The notes under the pieces were generated by a model. That model did not search any database, was not told where the DNA came from, and worked only from the letters and a program-made list of their open reading frames with translations. A DNA stretch of 64,000 bases from Sva-07 sp963828415 (GTDB taxonomy: Bacteria; Actinomycetota; Acidimicrobiia; Acidimicrobiales; Ilumatobacteraceae): NCBI GenBank assembly GCA_963828415.1, contig CAWHEI010000012.1, positions 806,001 to 870,000 on the forward strand, read 5' to 3'. Shown in pieces: positions 61,562 through 64,000 of the stretch. Position 1 is the stretch's first letter. Each line of letters begins with the position of its first letter. Both the position numbers and the translations under genes were made by a program.

Positions 61562-62565
61562 ATCGACAGCACGGCCGCACCGGAGACGTTGCCGGCGCCC
61601 AGGTCCGCGAGTGCCAGGTTCGCATCCTCCAACGAATACACGTCGGCAATGGTGCGGACCGGGATCTCTGCCGCGAGCGCCAGGAACTCCTCGGCGTCGA
61701 GCCGGGTGAAGTTGGCCACGCTGCGCAGCCCGCGTTCTCTCCAGAGCAGGTCGTAGTCGAACGCTGGGATCTCATCGAGGTGGATCGCATTGATCGCGAC
61801 GGTGCCTCCCGGCGCCACCGCTCGCAGCGCGGCGACCACCACCGAGCCGACCGGCGCGAAGGTGACCGCCGCGTCGAGTTCGACCGGTGGGGTGTCGTCG
61901 TACCCGCCCGCCCACGCCGCCCCGAACTCGAGCGCCCGCTGACGCTCGGATGCCGAACGAGTGGCCACGTACACCTCGCAGCCCCAGTGGGTCGCGACCT
62001 GCAGCGCCAAGAGCGCGGACGCACCGAATCCGAAGAGACCGAGGCGACGACCGGGCCGGATCCCGGAAATCTTGAGCGATCGATAGCCGATGACGCCACC
62101 GCACAGCAACGGTGCGGCATCGATGTCGGAGAACGCGTCCGGGATCGGGAAGACGAAATCGGCTCGGGCCAGCATCGTGTCGGCGTAGCCCCCGTCGCGA
62201 TCCCAGCCGGTGAACTCCGCGAGGTCGCACAGGTTCTCGTCACCGGAGCGACAACGCCGGCACTCGCCACACGACCCGGCAAGCCAGGCGACACCGACAC
62301 GATCGCCGAGCGACCATCGCTGCACTCCGTCGCCGAGCGCAGCCACCCGACCGACCACCTGATGGCCCGGCACGATGGGGAGCCGACGCGCCGCCAGGTC
62401 ACCCTCGACCAACTGCAGGTCGGTTCGACACACTCCGCACGCGGCCACCTCGATGACGATCTCGCCAGGCCCAGGGCTCGGCCCATCCTCGATGCGCAGC
62501 TCGAGTGGCCGCCCGGACATCGCGCCAGGGTGCGAGAGCACCTGCGATCGGCGGCGTGACGTCAC
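61558..62565 (-). CDS. Zinc-dependent alcohol dehydrogenase (MDR family)
   Basis: A 335-residue medium-chain dehydrogenase. Catalytic zinc ligands are Cys46 (GVCRTD), His68 (VPGHQVVG) and a later cysteine in LLCGGVIGY. The structural zinc cluster is Cys99, Cys102, Cys105 and Cys113 (GSCGECRRC ... LC). The nucleotide-binding motif is LFGFGASALLALQV. It oxidises an alcohol or reduces an aldehyde; substrate unknown. GTG start; an internal ATG at codon 16 is possible. It is the first gene of a pair with the MOSC protein. Confidence 0.92.
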   Translation of the reverse strand: MTSRRRSQVLSHPGAMSGRPLELRIEDGPSPGPGEIVIEVAACGVCRTDLQLVEGDLAARRLPIVPGHQVVGRVAALGDGVQRWSLGDRVGVAWLAGSCGECRRCRSGDENLCDLAEFTGWDRDGGYADTMLARADFVFPIPDAFSDIDAAPLLCGGVIGYRSLKISGIRPGRRLGLFGFGASALLALQVATHWGCEVYVATRSASERQRALEFGAAWAGGYDDTPPVELDAAVTFAPVGSVVVAALRAVAPGGTVAINAIHLDEIPAFDYDLLWRERGLRSVANFTRLDAEEFLALAAEIPVRTIADVYSLEDANLALADLGAGNVSGAAVLSM

Positions 62566-62588
62566 ATCAGCCCCCGCACCGTGTGACG
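62556..62588. repeat. Palindromic element family J (GACGTCACATCAG), copy 2
   Basis: A short inverted repeat (GTCACATCAG ... CGTGTGAC) at the start of the alcohol dehydrogenase gene. The 13-mer GACGTCACATCAG also occurs at 22091-22103, between the GDSL and thioesterase genes, and its core resembles the family A arm GATTACATCAG. Confidence 0.5.
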
Positions 62589-64000
62589 CTACGCGAGCGT
62601 GAGAATGTCGCGGAACGCGGCGTCGACGGCGTCGCGGAAGTCGCCGGGAGCATCGATCGCCGTGGGGTCGATGAAGAGGCCGATGTCGAAGCCGTTCTCG
62701 TAGCTCAACGCCGTTGCATTGCAGGCCGTTCCGGCCACCGGGCCCATCGTGACGATGTACAGCACCTTGGCGCCCGACACGTACAGCGGAATCGGGGCAC
62801 CCCGGAGATTCGATGTGGCGAAGTCGATCTTTGCTGCGGCGGCGCGAGCAGCACTCGTGATGACCGACGTGGGCAGCCAGTTGGCCACACCGGACAGCGC
62901 GCTCATGCCCCCACCACTGTGTTCCATCGCTTCACGTTTGGCGGCGAGACGCGTGTGGATGTCGGTGATCCGCTCGGCGAGCGGCATCGAGGTGCCGGGT
63001 ACCTGCACCGGCACCGGGGTGAACGAGTTGCCGCCGATGGCGCTGTCGTGGCGAGTACTGAGCACGAAGCTCGTGTTGAAGGCATCGACCTCGACGTCGC
63101 GGTCGGCGTGGTAGCGCACGGCACCTTCGACCATGCCGGCCAGGAAGACGTCGTTGATGGTCACACCGTGTCGCTTGGCCGCATCCTTCAGTTCGTCGAG
63201 CGGCACCGAGACATGTTCGAGATGACGGTGACGCGACCGCTCCTTCCACAGCGGCGACCCGCCCGCGACCTCGTTGCCCGATCCGGTGAGCGCACCGAGC
63301 GTCGACGACACCATCTCGACGACACCATCGATCGAGTCCTTCGCCCGCTGCGGATCAGCCGGCCAGATCACGACTTCGCCCGCAACCCGACGGGCGACGC
63401 CCAGTTGGCGCCGCACGAGGTGGGCGAGCGACTGCCCGACCGCAGTTGGGAATCCGTCCGTCAGATCGCCACCGAGCTGCTTGGCATGGTGGCTCTCGAC
63501 CGCCTCCGCGACGATCGATTCGAGGTCGATGTCGTCGGGCATCGGAGCGTCGGGTTCGAGCTGCTGGTACATCTCGGCCATCCGCAGCTGGCCGATCCCG
63601 TCACTGACCGCATGATGCACGATCGCCCAGATCGCCGACCGGCCCCCCTTGACCCCGTCGATCAGCACGAAACGCCACAGCGGGCGGGTGCGGTCGAGGG
63701 GTTCCTGGTAGAGCTGGGCGGCGAGGTCGAAGAGCTGGCGCTCGGTGCCCGGCTTGGGCAGGCGCACGTGGCGAACGTGGAAGTCGACGTCGAACTCGGG
63801 ATCGGGCACCCATGCCGGCGGGGCAAGTCGGCCGATGCCGGGCACGACGCGCTCGTGCAGGCGCGGGATCTTGGCGACCGCCCGACGCATCGTGCGCCGG
63901 AAGTGCTCGGCGTCGATCCGCCCGTCGAGCAGGGTCAGTGACGCGCCACTCGGATTGAGCCACGGATCCTTCTCCACGTTCCACATCAAGGCTTCGTGAT
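62589..64000 (-). CDS. WS/DGAT acyltransferase (5' end off window)
   Basis: At least 466 residues of a wax-ester synthase/diacylglycerol acyltransferase, paralogous to the gene at 14545. The catalytic motif HHAVSDG is near residue 125 of the visible part. GVTINDVFLAGMVEGAV and NLRGAPIPLYVSGAKV are family blocks. The reverse frame stays open to the window edge and reads HEALMWNVEKDPWLNP, which matches a usual N-terminus of the family, so the true start is probably just beyond 64000. An internal ATG at 63986 would give a slightly shortened protein. Confidence 0.9.
   Translation of the reverse strand, partial: HEALMWNVEKDPWLNPSGASLTLLDGRIDAEHFRRTMRRAVAKIPRLHERVVPGIGRLAPPAWVPDPEFDVDFHVRHVRLPKPGTERQLFDLAAQLYQEPLDRTRPLWRFVLIDGVKGGRSAIWAIVHHAVSDGIGQLRMAEMYQQLEPDAPMPDDIDLESIVAEAVESHHAKQLGGDLTDGFPTAVGQSLAHLVRRQLGVARRVAGEVVIWPADPQRAKDSIDGVVEMVSSTLGALTGSGNEVAGGSPLWKERSRHRHLEHVSVPLDELKDAAKRHGVTINDVFLAGMVEGAVRYHADRDVEVDAFNTSFVLSTRHDSAIGGNSFTPVPVQVPGTSMPLAERITDIHTRLAAKREAMEHSGGGMSALSGVANWLPTSVITSAARAAAAKIDFATSNLRGAPIPLYVSGAKVLYIVTMGPVAGTACNATALSYENGFDIGLFIDPTAIDAPGDFRDAVDAAFRDILTLA

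Noticed and set aside
1..64000. Integrated mobile island, prophage or insertion sequence
   Set aside because: No transposase, integrase or phage gene and no tRNA-linked direct repeats were found; base composition looks even across the window.

Overview
The window is GC-rich (about two thirds G+C by eye). It has dense gene packing, many GTG starts, short 4-bp stop/start overlaps and gene families typical of high-GC Gram-positive bacteria: WS/DGAT wax-ester/acylglycerol synthases, SnoaL-like proteins, DUF559 nucleases and Rv0623-type VapB antitoxins. The best guess is an Actinomycetota chromosome, and the overall style recalls Acidimicrobiia such as Ilumatobacter. That placement is from memory and was not searched. 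No rRNA, tRNA, insertion sequence, prophage or CRISPR array was seen.

Layout. 1-9 kb: partial lipoprotein, msrB, a metallo-beta-lactamase-fold hydrolase, an enoyl-CoA hydratase, an M20 peptidase, a small GlsB-type membrane protein and the large helicase hrpA. 9-16.5 kb: an MFS exporter, a chagasin-like lipoprotein, a SnoaL protein, a frameshifted serine hydrolase next to a frameshifted nagA, a WS/DGAT enzyme and a DoxX-like protein. 16.6-21 kb: a TetR-controlled heterodimeric ABC exporter operon. 21-31 kb: a GDSL hydrolase, a thioesterase, a Crp/Fnr regulator facing an unknown gene, a DsbA-like protein, small membrane proteins, an amidase, a P450, a HAD hydrolase and unknown proteins. 31.4-37.2 kb: a possible sugar/aminocyclitol gene group with a 2OG-Fe(II) oxygenase, PIG-L deacetylase, DegT aminotransferase, glycerol-1-phosphate-dehydrogenase-like enzyme and Gfo/Idh/MocA dehydrogenase. 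37.4-38.3 kb: a frameshifted DUF559 gene. 38.6-51.1 kb: a 2899-residue secreted modular protein followed 17 bp later by a cyclase/ATPase/TPR protein. 51-64 kb: a second SnoaL protein, tldD-tldE, a sulfotransferase and methyltransferase pair, a TRIC channel, vapBC, another methyltransferase, an HtrA protease, a MOSC protein, a zinc alcohol dehydrogenase and a second WS/DGAT enzyme cut by the window edge.

Two things stand out. The first is the 38.6-51.1 kb pair. The secreted protein combines a beta-helix, 18 exact RLRSI pentapeptides, a gingipain-like (C25) domain with a visible His/Cys pair and a 366-residue duplicated Ig-like block. The protein next to it has two complementary half-degenerate cyclase domains. 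The second is a set of at least nine unrelated families of roughly 33-60 bp palindromic elements in the gaps between genes. Some occur as tandem arrays with a 61-bp period, some supply stop codons, and one is fused into the start of tldE. Three genes carry single-base frameshifts, so sequence error must be considered.
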